Part shown: piece after piece, positions 35,084 to 43,954 of the stretch
How positions within the stretch are numbered: the stretch's first letter is position 1
Layout of the letters: every line of letters begins with the position of its first letter
Program-made: the position numbers and the translations under genes
NCBI RefSeq assembly: GCF_034259105.1
Contig: NZ_CP139477.1
Location: forward strand, 1-64,000
Source: Limosilactobacillus reuteri
Lineage (GTDB): Bacteria; Bacillota; Bacilli; Lactobacillales; Lactobacillaceae
DNA: 64,000 nt
Reading direction: 5' to 3'
Notes under the pieces: generated by a model
What the model was told of the DNA's origin: nothing
What the model saw: only the letters and a program-made list of their open reading frames with translations
Database searches by the model: none

Positions 35084-35258
35084 GTGCCAACAGCCCTTTC
35101 TTAATGGTGAAGTTCATTGAACCACCTCCAAAATGCGTGTCGGCCACCGTCCTTGAAACTTGCCTGCTCTATTATTTTATCATATCTGGAGTTTTAATCA
35201 TGAACCGCCAAACTCGCGGTACTGTGCCCTGTCAAGTTGACACTTTAAATAATGAAAA

Positions 35259-36818
35259 TTAGCTGGCCTTGCCAAAGCGATATTCTGCTGCGGTAAGGTC
35301 GTTTCTTTTCGCCGAGATAAATTTTTCAGTGAAGTATGTAATGCCTGCTTCAACTTGTTACTCTAATTCTATTAATGTCTGTGCTTTAGGTAGGTGAGCT
35401 ATCCATATCGTCTTAAAATCTGCCCACCAATGTTCTATTACTGCATTATCGGCTGGAGTACCTGGTGCAGAGTAACTATGACATGTGCCATTAATGGTCA
35501 AGTATTGATTAAATGCTTTTGATATGTATGCTGAACCACGATCCGTATGGATTAACGGAGCTAATGCTCCTTCACTGACTCTGGCTTGTTCAAATACCTT
35601 GATTGCACCTTCGGCCGTTTCCGTTGGCGTAATTAACCAACTTACTGGATATTACCCATACAGATCTAATACTACGTGTAGCCGAACCTTATTGCGTCGA
35701 ATCCCATACGTTAACTCAGTTGTATCCGTAACCCAGACTTGGTTTGCTGCGCTTTGATCAAATTGTCGTTTAAGAATGTTTTCAGCTTCATAAGTTTGTT
35801 GAACCTGAATACGCTTATGTTTGGGCTGACGATAGTCAGCTTTAATACCATGCTTTCGCATGATACGAATAATCCGTTTCTTGTTCACCTTATAGGGAAC
35901 TTGCTGACTCAAATTAATTAACCTGGTCATTTTGTCATAACCAACACTTTGTTTGTGTTCATTTTCTAACTGCTTAATTAACTTGAGGAGTTCCAATTCC
36001 TCGATTTCACGTTCATTTGGATCATGTTTAAGCCACTTGTAGTAAGCTTGCCTAGACACTCCAGCAGCTTTGGTTAATTCACGGACTGAATAACCCTCGG
36101 CTATCATTTCCTGAATCGCTTGATATCGTCCGGTCGATCCACCTCCCGATTGCGTATTTCGACTAATTTTTTGCAAATGCAATTTGAACCTCCCGTTCAC
36201 GCTCTCGAGCCTCTAATTCGCGAACTTTTTTCTTAACCGTTCTAATTCATTAGTCGGTTCTTTACCCTTGTTACACCCACGGTTATCCTTCAATGCTGCC
36301 CAATCATTGCTTTCCTGATACTTATGTACCCAAGAATAAACACGTTGATAACTAACGTTATACTTCTCAGCAGCCACCTTATAGTTGTTGTCATGGTCAA
36401 TCGTCCATTGAACGATCCTCTTCTTTTCATCAAAGGTTACTTTTCGTCCCGTTCTTCTAGCTCGCTTTCTCGTTGTCTGATTAACGGTAAGGTTGCCACT
36501 ATTGTAACTGATAACCCATTGATGTAGTTGAGAAATATTTCTAATTTGATACTGCTGGAGAATTGCTTGATTAGTATACTTGCCAGAAAGATAAGCTTTT
36601 ACAGCAGTTAACTTAGTCTCTAACGAGTACTTCTGATTATGCTTAGGTCTAATTAATCCCGCCAATCCAGCGAGTAGGAATTGTTTAATCCACTCACTCA
36701 TGTTTGCTGGCCGGACACCATGGTAATCGGAGTACACCGTTAAACCATAATCCGATTTCTGATAATCATGAAGTAATTTAAGCTTTTCAATAGTTGAATA
36801 ACTTACAATGCAAAACAC
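35259..36818 (-). pseudogene. IS3-family OrfA and OrfB, inactivated
   Basis: OrfA (36213-36818) has two helix-turn-helix units and ends at an A-AAA-AAG slippery site. In the -1 frame OrfB begins VRELEAREREREVQIAF, but an extra A near 36170 breaks that frame. The main OrfB frame then reads on (QVWVTDTTELTY with the first catalytic Asp) to an in-frame TAA after LHVVLDLYG, continues with HTDRGSAYIS and NAVIEHWWADFK, and meets a second TAA after TLIELE, finally ending at 35259. Two nonsense codons and a frameshift make it a clear pseudogene. Confidence 0.8.
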
Positions 36819-36844
36819 CCCCTAGGATTCACACTTTTATTATT

Positions 36845-38337
36845 GGCTCTACAATTTTAAGTACTGATGAATTTAACATCAGGGCTTTATTTGTTTAAAA
36901 TTTAAAATAAAAAAGCGAAAGATGGTTGGACCCCGTCTTCGCTAAGAAAGGACCGTCTTTCATGAACAATTCTATCAAAACTATCTTAGGAATTAAAGAT
37001 CCTTACCTCAAACTAGATGAAAAGAATTTTGATAACCCAATTGAAGATCAACCTAATCAAATCATTGTCCATCTTATTCAAACTTACCCCATGCATTGCC
37101 CAAAATGTGGACACTTAATGTGTAAAAATGGCTATAGAACAGTTAATTGCTTGGGACCAGAGCTTCACTTTAAGCCAACAATCTGGTCGATTAAAAAGCA
37201 AAAATATATCTGTAAAGCTTCTTCTTCTTGCCCTGAAGTAGTTACTAAATTAGCAGCCGTTGAAGATATTCATTATCGTAATCATATCTCTTTAGCGATA
37301 AAACAACGGGCAATGATGCTTCTAACAAAAAACGAATCACAAAGTGATTTAGCCAAAGAATTAAATGTCTCTGACTGGACAATTAGACGAGTCATTACAA
37401 ATCTTGATCAGTTTTTTAAGCCTAACTATCATTGGTTACCTCGCCATATTGCCTTTGATGATTTCAAGTCTGGTCGCTTTGCCCCCAGCGGAATGAGTAT
37501 GATTCTAATGAATATTGAAAATAAGCGGACGCTTGATATTATCTTGTCACGTAAAAATAGCTATCTGCGAAAATACTTTCTTCGATATGACCGTTCAGCA
37601 CGCTTAGCAGTTCAAACAGTAACGGTTGACTTGTACACTCCTTACCGCCATTTGATTCATGAGCTTTTCCCCCACGCTTTAATTATCGCTGATCATTTTC
37701 ATATTGTTGCTCAAGCATATCGTGCATTTAACAAAATTAGGATCCAAGTAATGAATCGTGCCGGTGCTGGCACTCATAAATGGCGTGCACTTAAGCACTT
37801 TTGGAAATTACTCCTAACGCCTGCTAATGAGCTTAAATATGATAATTATTGGTCAAGGCGTAACTTTAGTTACGCTCAATTAACCGATGTGGAAGTCATT
37901 CATCGTCTTCTAAGCTTTGATAATGAACTAAAAAGGGCTTATGAATACTATCAAAACTTAATTCTGGTGATTGCTCATCGTAGCAAGAAAGAATTAAAAA
38001 ACTTACTCGCGATTAAATGGACGCAGCTTCCCCAAGCACTGCAAAAAGTTCAGCATACTCTTCGCAGCTATAAACAAGAAATTTACAATAGTTTTAAATA
38101 TGATACCTATACAAATGGTCCCGTTGAAGGAACTAACAATAAAATTAAAGTTATTAAACGAACTGCTTATGGCTTTCGTAATTTCTTTAATTTCCGAATT
38201 AGAATCCTCCTTGCATTACCAAATACCTACATTGCAATAAACTGGAGAAATAAACAAACAGCTCATGCCAAAGTCCAGGCACAAGCTGCTTAGTAAAATT
38301 ATTTTATTTTCTCATCAGTACTTCTTGACGAAGAGCC
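36845..38337 (+). mobile_element. ISL3-family element (second type), 1493 bp, 8-bp target duplication
   Basis: Ends GGCTCTACAATTTTAAGTAC and GGCTCTTCGTCAAGAAGTAC (read inward) continue to TGATGA. TTATTATT flanks it at 36837-36844 and 38338-38345. The second copy is at 62162-63651. Three bases of length difference correspond to one serine codon. Confidence 0.92.
36962..38293 (+). CDS. ISL3-family transposase (second type)
   Basis: The start ATG 36962 (MNNSIKTILGIKDPYL) has GAAAGGA upstream; 443 residues. It has the zinc-finger cysteines (CPKCG, CKNGY, then CKASSSCPE), a helix-turn-helix (SQSDLAKELNVSDWTIRRV) and the DDE-type core (AFDDFKSGRF, TVDLYTPYRH, ADHFHIVAQAY, GPVEGTNNKIK). It is intact and differs from the copy at 62.2 kb at a handful of residues. 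Confidence 0.92.
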   Translation: MNNSIKTILGIKDPYLKLDEKNFDNPIEDQPNQIIVHLIQTYPMHCPKCGHLMCKNGYRTVNCLGPELHFKPTIWSIKKQKYICKASSSCPEVVTKLAAVEDIHYRNHISLAIKQRAMMLLTKNESQSDLAKELNVSDWTIRRVITNLDQFFKPNYHWLPRHIAFDDFKSGRFAPSGMSMILMNIENKRTLDIILSRKNSYLRKYFLRYDRSARLAVQTVTVDLYTPYRHLIHELFPHALIIADHFHIVAQAYRAFNKIRIQVMNRAGAGTHKWRALKHFWKLLLTPANELKYDNYWSRRNFSYAQLTDVEVIHRLLSFDNELKRAYEYYQNLILVIAHRSKKELKNLLAIKWTQLPQALQKVQHTLRSYKQEIYNSFKYDTYTNGPVEGTNNKIKVIKRTAYGFRNFFNFRIRILLALPNTYIAINWRNKQTAHAKVQAQAA

Positions 38338-38397
38338 TTATTATTTAAAGTGTCAACCCTAAGGGGTATTGTACGGAGATGGATCCGTTTATTTATT

Positions 38398-40164
38398 CTA
38401 ATCCAACACTGGATTGAAGTATTTTAATTGCGTGTAATCCACGTTTCCGCCATCGGTAATGGCTAAATCAGGAATTGCAGTGATTGGGAGGAAGGAAAGG
38501 TAGAAGATAGGGTCTGGCAGTTTAGAACCAATCTCCCGTGCTCCTTCTTGCAAGGCCTTTTCTTGTTGAGCTAATTCTTCAACAGGTAAGTCTGAACAAA
38601 TCCCAGCAATTGGCAAAGGTAGGTTAGCAACCACTTGACCATCAACAACGACAATTTGGCCACCACCTTGTTCGATTAACTTATTCGCAGCTAGTGCCAT
38701 GTCGTCATAGTTCACACCAGCGACAACCATGTTATTGTCGTCAGGGGCAGCAGTGGTTGCAATCGCCCCTTTCTTGAAAGACCAACTAGAGATAAAACCG
38801 TGAGAAATATTACCGTTGATTCCGTACCGCTCAACCACAGAAACTAGGGCCACGTCTTGGTCAACATCAGGCTTAATAATGCCATCTTCAACAGGCAATT
38901 TGACGTCACGACGTTTCCGAACGAAGGGGCCAATGCTGTTAATCGTTTCCACCAGTGCAGTACCATCAGCGTGATCAGTATGATATTGGAAATCATTTGC
39001 TGATAATGGGTCACGATGTACAGTTGCCGTTAATTCGCTTGAGCGGGCAGGAACCGTAAAAGCAAATTGTTCTTGACCATCGTCAAATACTAACTGGCCT
39101 TGACTAATGACAGTTTCGACATTGAAAGTTCCAGGATGGTCGACCAGTAAAATATCAGCTCGTTTACCAGGAGCAATTGATCCAAGCCGATCATCAATAT
39201 GATACGCTTCAGCAGCATTAATGGTGGCCATTTGAATTGCGGTCATTGGGCTAACGCCAGCCTGAATTGCTAATCGAACCATGTGATCGATGTGACCAAC
39301 AGAAAGAATACTGGTAGCATTCACATCGTCGGAGCAGAAACTAGTATGCCGAGCAACCCCAGCAACATTCTCGGTAATTGATTTAATATTTTCATTCAGA
39401 AACTTAGTCACGGCAGATTCACGAATCACCGTGTGGACACCTTTCCGTGCTTTTTCCAAGAATTCTTCATGAGAGTAACTTTCGTGATCGACGGAAACAC
39501 CACTCATTAGATATTGATTGAGTGCTTTTCCACGCGCCATTGGTGAGCAGCCGAAAATGGGTTGATGATTTTGATGAGCTAATTCTAGTACTTTCATGGT
39601 ATCTGGATCCTTAGTTTCCACGGAGTCACGAACCGTTTCCCAAACACCGAAGCAACGAGGATCCGTTTGCACTTGAGCATGATCCTTAGCGGTGACCTCG
39701 TAAGAGATAGTTGATTTTGGAATGGTGTAAGGAGTCTTATAAGGTAGTCCCCAGATGACATTGAATGGTAGTTGAGCGATTTCATTGAAGATTTCTTTTA
39801 AACCATCTAAGCCGATTACGGAGATGTATTCGTCTAAACCGGTGACGATGCTGGTTGTCCCATGAGGTAAGACTGCCTGAGCAAATCGGGTCATACTTAA
39901 CTTACTACATTCAACGTGAATGTGACAATCAATTAGCCCAGGGGCAAGATACTTACCGGTAGCATCAACCTTTCTAGTGTTGGGGCCGATATAATCGGTG
40001 ATATCTTTTTCAACGGCCACAATTCGTTGGTCATAAATGGCTACATCTGCCTTGTAATATTCACCAGTATTAACATTAATTAATGTCCCGCCAGTAATGA
40101 CCAGGTCAGCAGGTAATTTAGCAGCACCAGCATCAATGTATTCACTTAATTTAGTTTCTGACAT
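38398..40164 (-). CDS. ade: Adenine deaminase (amidohydrolase type)
   Basis: This 588-residue protein has the amidohydrolase metal site LIDCHIHVECSKLSMTRFA, then SVDHESYSHEE, CSDDVNAT, and the C-terminal block RYGINGNISHGFISS typical of Ade. It hydrolyses adenine to hypoxanthine and ammonia in the cytoplasm. Length is normal for the family (about 570-600). It is the distal gene of an operon with the purine permease, 19 bp downstream of it. An IS3 end (to 38374) abuts its 3' side, so the native terminator is missing. Confidence 0.9.
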   Translation of the reverse strand: MSETKLSEYIDAGAAKLPADLVITGGTLINVNTGEYYKADVAIYDQRIVAVEKDITDYIGPNTRKVDATGKYLAPGLIDCHIHVECSKLSMTRFAQAVLPHGTTSIVTGLDEYISVIGLDGLKEIFNEIAQLPFNVIWGLPYKTPYTIPKSTISYEVTAKDHAQVQTDPRCFGVWETVRDSVETKDPDTMKVLELAHQNHQPIFGCSPMARGKALNQYLMSGVSVDHESYSHEEFLEKARKGVHTVIRESAVTKFLNENIKSITENVAGVARHTSFCSDDVNATSILSVGHIDHMVRLAIQAGVSPMTAIQMATINAAEAYHIDDRLGSIAPGKRADILLVDHPGTFNVETVISQGQLVFDDGQEQFAFTVPARSSELTATVHRDPLSANDFQYHTDHADGTALVETINSIGPFVRKRRDVKLPVEDGIIKPDVDQDVALVSVVERYGINGNISHGFISSWSFKKGAIATTAAPDDNNMVVAGVNYDDMALAANKLIEQGGGQIVVVDGQVVANLPLPIAGICSDLPVEELAQQEKALQEGAREIGSKLPDPIFYLSFLPITAIPDLAITDGGNVDYTQLKYFNPVLD

Positions 40165-40182
40165 GATTAGTAAGCCTCCACT

Positions 40183-41520
40183 TTATTTAGGCAAGATATT
40201 CAAAACATAGAGCAGAACAACAAAGACAACTAACATTGTCCACATAATTCCGTTGACTTCTTTTCGCCGACCAGCAGCAGTCATCAAGATTGGGTAAGTT
40301 AAGAAGCCAAAGGCAATCCCATAAGAAATGTTGTAGGTCAAAGGCATGCCAATGACGACAAGGAAAGAAGGTAAAGCAATTTCAAATTGATCCCAGTGAA
40401 TATCACGCAAAGCAGAGACCATCAGTACACCGACAACGATTAAAGCAGCAGCGGTAACTTGGGTCGTCACGACGGTCAGCAGAGGTGAGAAGACCATACT
40501 TAAGAGGAAGAAAAAGGCGACTACAACAGCCGTGAAACCAGTTTTACCACCGATTGCAATTCCGGCTGATGATTCGACGTAGGCAGAAGTTGGGGTAGTC
40601 CCCATGAAAGCACCACCAAGCATTGAAAGTGAGTCTGCCATCAAAGCGCGACCAATGTGCGGCATCTTATTGCCCTTCATAATGCCAGCTTGTTGCGCCA
40701 AACCGATCAAGGTACCGGCAGTATCAAAGAAGGCAACAATTAAGAAGATCAGGACAACCGCCCACATTTTAGGATCAGTCATTACGGAAAGGTGTTCTAG
40801 CCCGACACCGAATGTTGGTTTCAGACTTGGGGCCATTGAAATGATGTGGTGTGGAGCCTTAATCAAACCAGTCAAAAGACCCAGAATAGTTGTCGCAACT
40901 AAACCAATAAAGATCGCACCAGGCACCTTTTTAGCCATCAAGATTGCGATAACAAAAATTCCGAAGATCGTTAACCAAACCGTTGGCACGGTAAAGGAAC
41001 CAATGCCAACTAATGAAGACTTATTAGCAATGATTAAGCCCCCACCTTGTAAACCAACAAATGAAATAAAAATCCCAATTCCGGCAGCCATCGCATATTT
41101 CAAATCCTGTGGAATTGCGTCAATGACAATTTCCCGAACTTTAAGGAATGACAAGATAGTGAAGAGCACAGCGGCTACCAGAACACCGGCCATGGCATCC
41201 TCCCAAGGAATTCCCATGGCAATGACCACTGAATATGTGAAGAAGGCGTTATCACCTAAACCTGGAGCAATGGCGATCGGGTAGTTAGCAAGAATCCCCA
41301 TTAATAATGAACCTAAAATAGCAGATAGGGCAGTGGCAGTAAAGACCGCCCCTTTATCCATTCCTGCATCACCCAAAATAGATGGGTTAACAAAGAGGAT
41401 ATATGCCATTGAAACGAAGGTTGTTAAACCTGCTAAAGATTCCCGCTTGATTGAGGAACCACTCTCTGTGATGTGGAAGGCACGATCAATCCTCCCAGAT
41501 AATGTTCGTGTTTTGTTCAC
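40183..41520 (-). CDS. NCS2/AzgA-type purine permease
   Basis: The 445-residue protein has twelve or more hydrophobic segments, with LTTFVSMAYILFVNPSILG and GLGDNAFFTY near the N-terminus and TTPTSAYVESSAGIAIGGKT in the middle. These are signatures of the AzgA-like branch of NCS2 transporters, which import adenine, guanine and hypoxanthine with protons. It is co-transcribed with ade, so the operon takes up adenine and deaminates it. The start has AAGGAGTG upstream. The promoter is divergent from the deaminase gene at 41678. Confidence 0.88.
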   Translation of the reverse strand: MNKTRTLSGRIDRAFHITESGSSIKRESLAGLTTFVSMAYILFVNPSILGDAGMDKGAVFTATALSAILGSLLMGILANYPIAIAPGLGDNAFFTYSVVIAMGIPWEDAMAGVLVAAVLFTILSFLKVREIVIDAIPQDLKYAMAAGIGIFISFVGLQGGGLIIANKSSLVGIGSFTVPTVWLTIFGIFVIAILMAKKVPGAIFIGLVATTILGLLTGLIKAPHHIISMAPSLKPTFGVGLEHLSVMTDPKMWAVVLIFLIVAFFDTAGTLIGLAQQAGIMKGNKMPHIGRALMADSLSMLGGAFMGTTPTSAYVESSAGIAIGGKTGFTAVVVAFFFLLSMVFSPLLTVVTTQVTAAALIVVGVLMVSALRDIHWDQFEIALPSFLVVIGMPLTYNISYGIAFGFLTYPILMTAAGRRKEVNGIMWTMLVVFVVLLYVLNILPK

Positions 41521-41584
41521 GACTTACACTCCTTTGAATCATTATGTGTGGATTATTTCACACAATAAAATGAAAATCAAGAGA

Positions 41585-41630
41585 ATTTGTTCGTAAAAAT
41601 GTTTGAAAACGAATTTTTTAATGATACAAT
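41585..41630. promoter_or_regulatory. Divergent promoter region with candidate PurR boxes
   Basis: Rightward promoter: TTGAAA (41603-41608), 16 bp, TACAAT (41625-41630). Leftward: TTGATT around 41575-41580 with a downstream AAATAAT. Between them are two oppositely oriented CGAA-centred boxes (ATTTGTTCGTAA at 41585-41596 and AAAACGAATTTT at 41606-41617), like the paired PurR boxes (AWWWCCGAACWWT) of Gram-positive bacteria but with imperfect matches. They would co-regulate the permease/ade operon and the deaminase. Confidence 0.45.
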
Positions 41631-41677
41631 AGCGTCAGCGTCGTAAAAATAAGAACTTTAATTTGGAGGAACAGTTC

Positions 41678-42694
41678 ATGTCTACAGAAATCACGAAGGA
41701 ATTTACTCAGGGATTACCTAAAGCTGAACTTCATGTTCATATTGAAGGAACATTGGAACCAGAATTGAAACTCAAATTAGCCAAGCGCAACCATGTTGAT
41801 ATTGGTCAATCAACAATTGAAGAAGTTCGCCAATCATATCAATATGATGATTTGGCTTCCTTCTTAGCTGTTTACTATCCGGCAATGAATGTTTTACAAA
41901 CTGAACAAGATTTCTACGACTTAGCAATGGACTACCTCCATCGAGCAGCAAAGAATAATGTTCGGCACGTTGAAATCTTCTTTGATCCACAGGCTCATAC
42001 TTCACGAGGAATTGCATTCAAGACGGTCATTGATGGCTTATACAAGGCAACGGTCGATGCACAGGCGCTGAATATTGATGCACGCTTAATTATGTGCTTC
42101 TTACGTGACTTTTCTCGCGACTCCGCACGCGAAACGTTAGAGGAAGCCTTGAAGTATAAGGATAAGATTCTTGGGGTTGGACTAGATTCTGATGAACATA
42201 ATAATCCACCAATGAAGTTCTTTAACCAATTCACCAAAGCCAGTGCAGAAGGCTTCCACTTAACAGCCCATGCTGATATTGACCAAAAGGACTCGATTGA
42301 ACACATTCGTGAATTACTTGAAGTTATCGGTGTAGAACGGGTTGACCATGGAACTAATGTTGTTGAAGATCCGGACTTGGTTGACTTTGCAGCTAAGAAC
42401 AAGATTGGCTTCACCTCGTGTCCACTTTCAAACTCGTTTGTTAGCCCTGAAATGAAGGGGAAGGAAGTTATTGAACTACTGAGTAAGGGTGTGAAAGTTT
42501 CCATTCACTCCGATGACCCAGCATACTTTGGTGGCTACATTGGTGATAACTATTACGCAATCGCTACTAAGTTCAATTTGAGTCGTGACCAAGTAATCAC
42601 GTTAGCGCGAAACTCTTTTGAAACTAGTTGGATTTCGGATGAACAAAAGGCTCTTTACCTCAAAGAACTTGATGACTATGTCGCTAATAATTAA
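41678..42694 (+). CDS. Adenosine/adenine deaminase family protein
   Basis: The start ATG 41678 is chosen because TTGGAGGAAC precedes it; 338 residues. The TIM-barrel metal site is present: HVHIEGTLEPEL (His19, His21), the later His in LTAHADI, VERVDHGTN, and SIHSDDPAYFGGY with the two Asp. HxHxEGTLEPEL is what I associate with the Aah1-like adenine deaminase branch, not HxHxDG of true adenosine deaminase. The usual catalytic Glu of HAGE is replaced: the motif reads HADI. The substrate is therefore uncertain (adenine, adenosine or another 6-aminopurine). It is divergently transcribed from the permease/ade operon. Confidence 0.75.
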   Translation: MSTEITKEFTQGLPKAELHVHIEGTLEPELKLKLAKRNHVDIGQSTIEEVRQSYQYDDLASFLAVYYPAMNVLQTEQDFYDLAMDYLHRAAKNNVRHVEIFFDPQAHTSRGIAFKTVIDGLYKATVDAQALNIDARLIMCFLRDFSRDSARETLEEALKYKDKILGVGLDSDEHNNPPMKFFNQFTKASAEGFHLTAHADIDQKDSIEHIRELLEVIGVERVDHGTNVVEDPDLVDFAAKNKIGFTSCPLSNSFVSPEMKGKEVIELLSKGVKVSIHSDDPAYFGGYIGDNYYAIATKFNLSRDQVITLARNSFETSWISDEQKALYLKELDDYVANN

Positions 42695-42743
42695 TTGAGA
42701 TGATCATCTCAAAACAGAAGAAGCTCGATAGTTGGCTAAGTTG

Positions 42744-43954
42744 CTAACGTACAATACCCCTTAGAGGCTGGGAATTAACTATTAAATTCCTTCCTCTGAA
42801 TATTAAAATCCGAACCATAATTTTTGATTTTCCAGAAATTATGGTTCGGATTTTTCCTTTTTCAATTAATTTTGTCCCTGCTTGAGCTACTAACTTTCCC
42901 AATTTTGTTAAATTCATAGCCATTAGTGTTAATCCGGTGTCATTTTCCACAACGCGTTGCCCACGTAAATGTGTTCGGCGTACGCCAAAATCCCTCTTCA
43001 TGTGACCGAAAACGGGTTCAACGTCGTACTTACGTCGACGATAAATTGCCTTACCTTCGTCACTTGAGAGGGTTGCTTTAACTTTAGCTTTATAGTAATT
43101 CCAAGTTGGATTAACTTGCATATAGCGTTGACGTCCACTTGGTGTTTTCGCTAATTGATCTAATTGTACTGATAATTGATGTTTATCTGCCCGATAAAGT
43201 TTAAAATCACGTTTAAATCCATATTTATCAATTCTTCGACTGTAACGATAAAAACTAAAACGAACTCCTAGATGGTCAATGTAATAATCATCTTCGGCAT
43301 TATATTGCCAGTTTTGTGATTTAGTTGGATCAGTTTTGTATTCTCGTTTCTGTTCCTTTTGGTAAGTCGTATATGGAATAACAGGCTGTTTTTCAAACTG
43401 ATCAATAATTATCGTGTAATTATATTCACTACCATACCCTGCATCAGCCACGATATGATCAAAGAAATCTAAAGAATGAAATTGAGCAAGAAATGGTACT
43501 AATGTTCTAGTATCTGTCGGATTAGAATATAAGGCATAATCAAGAACAAATTGATTGTGGGTAGCGATTTGTAAGTTGTATCCAGGTTTCAATTCTCAGT
43601 TTTTCATTGGATCTTCTTTCATACACATGAATGTGGCATCATGATCTGTTTTTGAAAAGCTATTGCGGCCCTTAAAAATATCTTCTGCTTCTTCATACTT
43701 ATTAGCACGAGGTATAAAGTCTTCTTTTAATTGTCGACGAATCTTTTTTAAGAAACGGCTTCGTCGTTTCTTAACTGAACCACCCTTGATTACTTTAGGT
43801 TCTTGAGCTATTTCTTCATTCAATTCACTGATTTTATCATCAATATTTTCAGCCATAAGAGCCATTCCATTAGCGGTTTCCACTAGTTCTGGACTCATCG
43901 CTTTAACTACCCGTTTTTCGACTAAATCTTCGTAAAGTTTGATTGTTTTTTCTT
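42744..43954 (-). pseudogene. IS1182-family transposase remnant
   Basis: The frame from 43954 down (LYEDLVEKRVVKAMSPELVE) is interrupted by a TGA at 43593-43595 in the context PMKN-stop-ELKPGYNLQIATHN, then continues through the catalytic DDE parts (VADAGYGSEYNY, YDVEPVFGHMKRDFG). The N-terminus is removed by the IS30 at 43955. The right part of the frame reads into a strong hairpin and then an IS3 left-end scrap (42748-42766, GTACAATACCCCTTAGAGG). Confidence 0.8.
42805..42855. terminator. Bidirectional terminator, 19-bp stem
   Basis: AAAATCCGAACCATAATTT at 42805-42823 is mirrored by AAATTATGGTTCGGATTTTT at 42836-42855. It lies at the end of the IS1182 remnant and would also stop transcripts of the deaminase gene coming from the left. 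Confidence 0.8.

Larger units (their letters stand above)
35219..38374 (-). mobile_element. IS3-family element interrupted by an ISL3
   Basis: The outer ends GTACTGTGCCCTGTCAAG (35219) and GTACAATACCCCTTAGGG (38374, read inward) both continue into TTGACACTTTAAATAAT. The left end normally forms a hairpin (CCCCTAGG... / ...CCTAAGGGG), and the ISL3 at 36845-38337 sits exactly in its loop. Without the ISL3 the element is about 1.65 kb. Confidence 0.85.

Noticed and set aside
34944..35147. 67-residue minus-strand frame at the toxin locus as the real gene
   Set aside because: It does have a good RBS at ATG 35117, but the hydrophobic 28-residue frame matches a known toxin pattern and ends before the shared terminator; I keep the longer frame only as a possible leader.
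40604..41284. 226-residue plus-strand frame opposite the purine permease
   Set aside because: It is an antisense shadow without RBS; the permease on the other strand has clear membrane and family motifs.
41521..41677. Purine riboswitch ahead of the permease
   Set aside because: The leader is short and lacks the paired loops and conserved core of a purine riboswitch.
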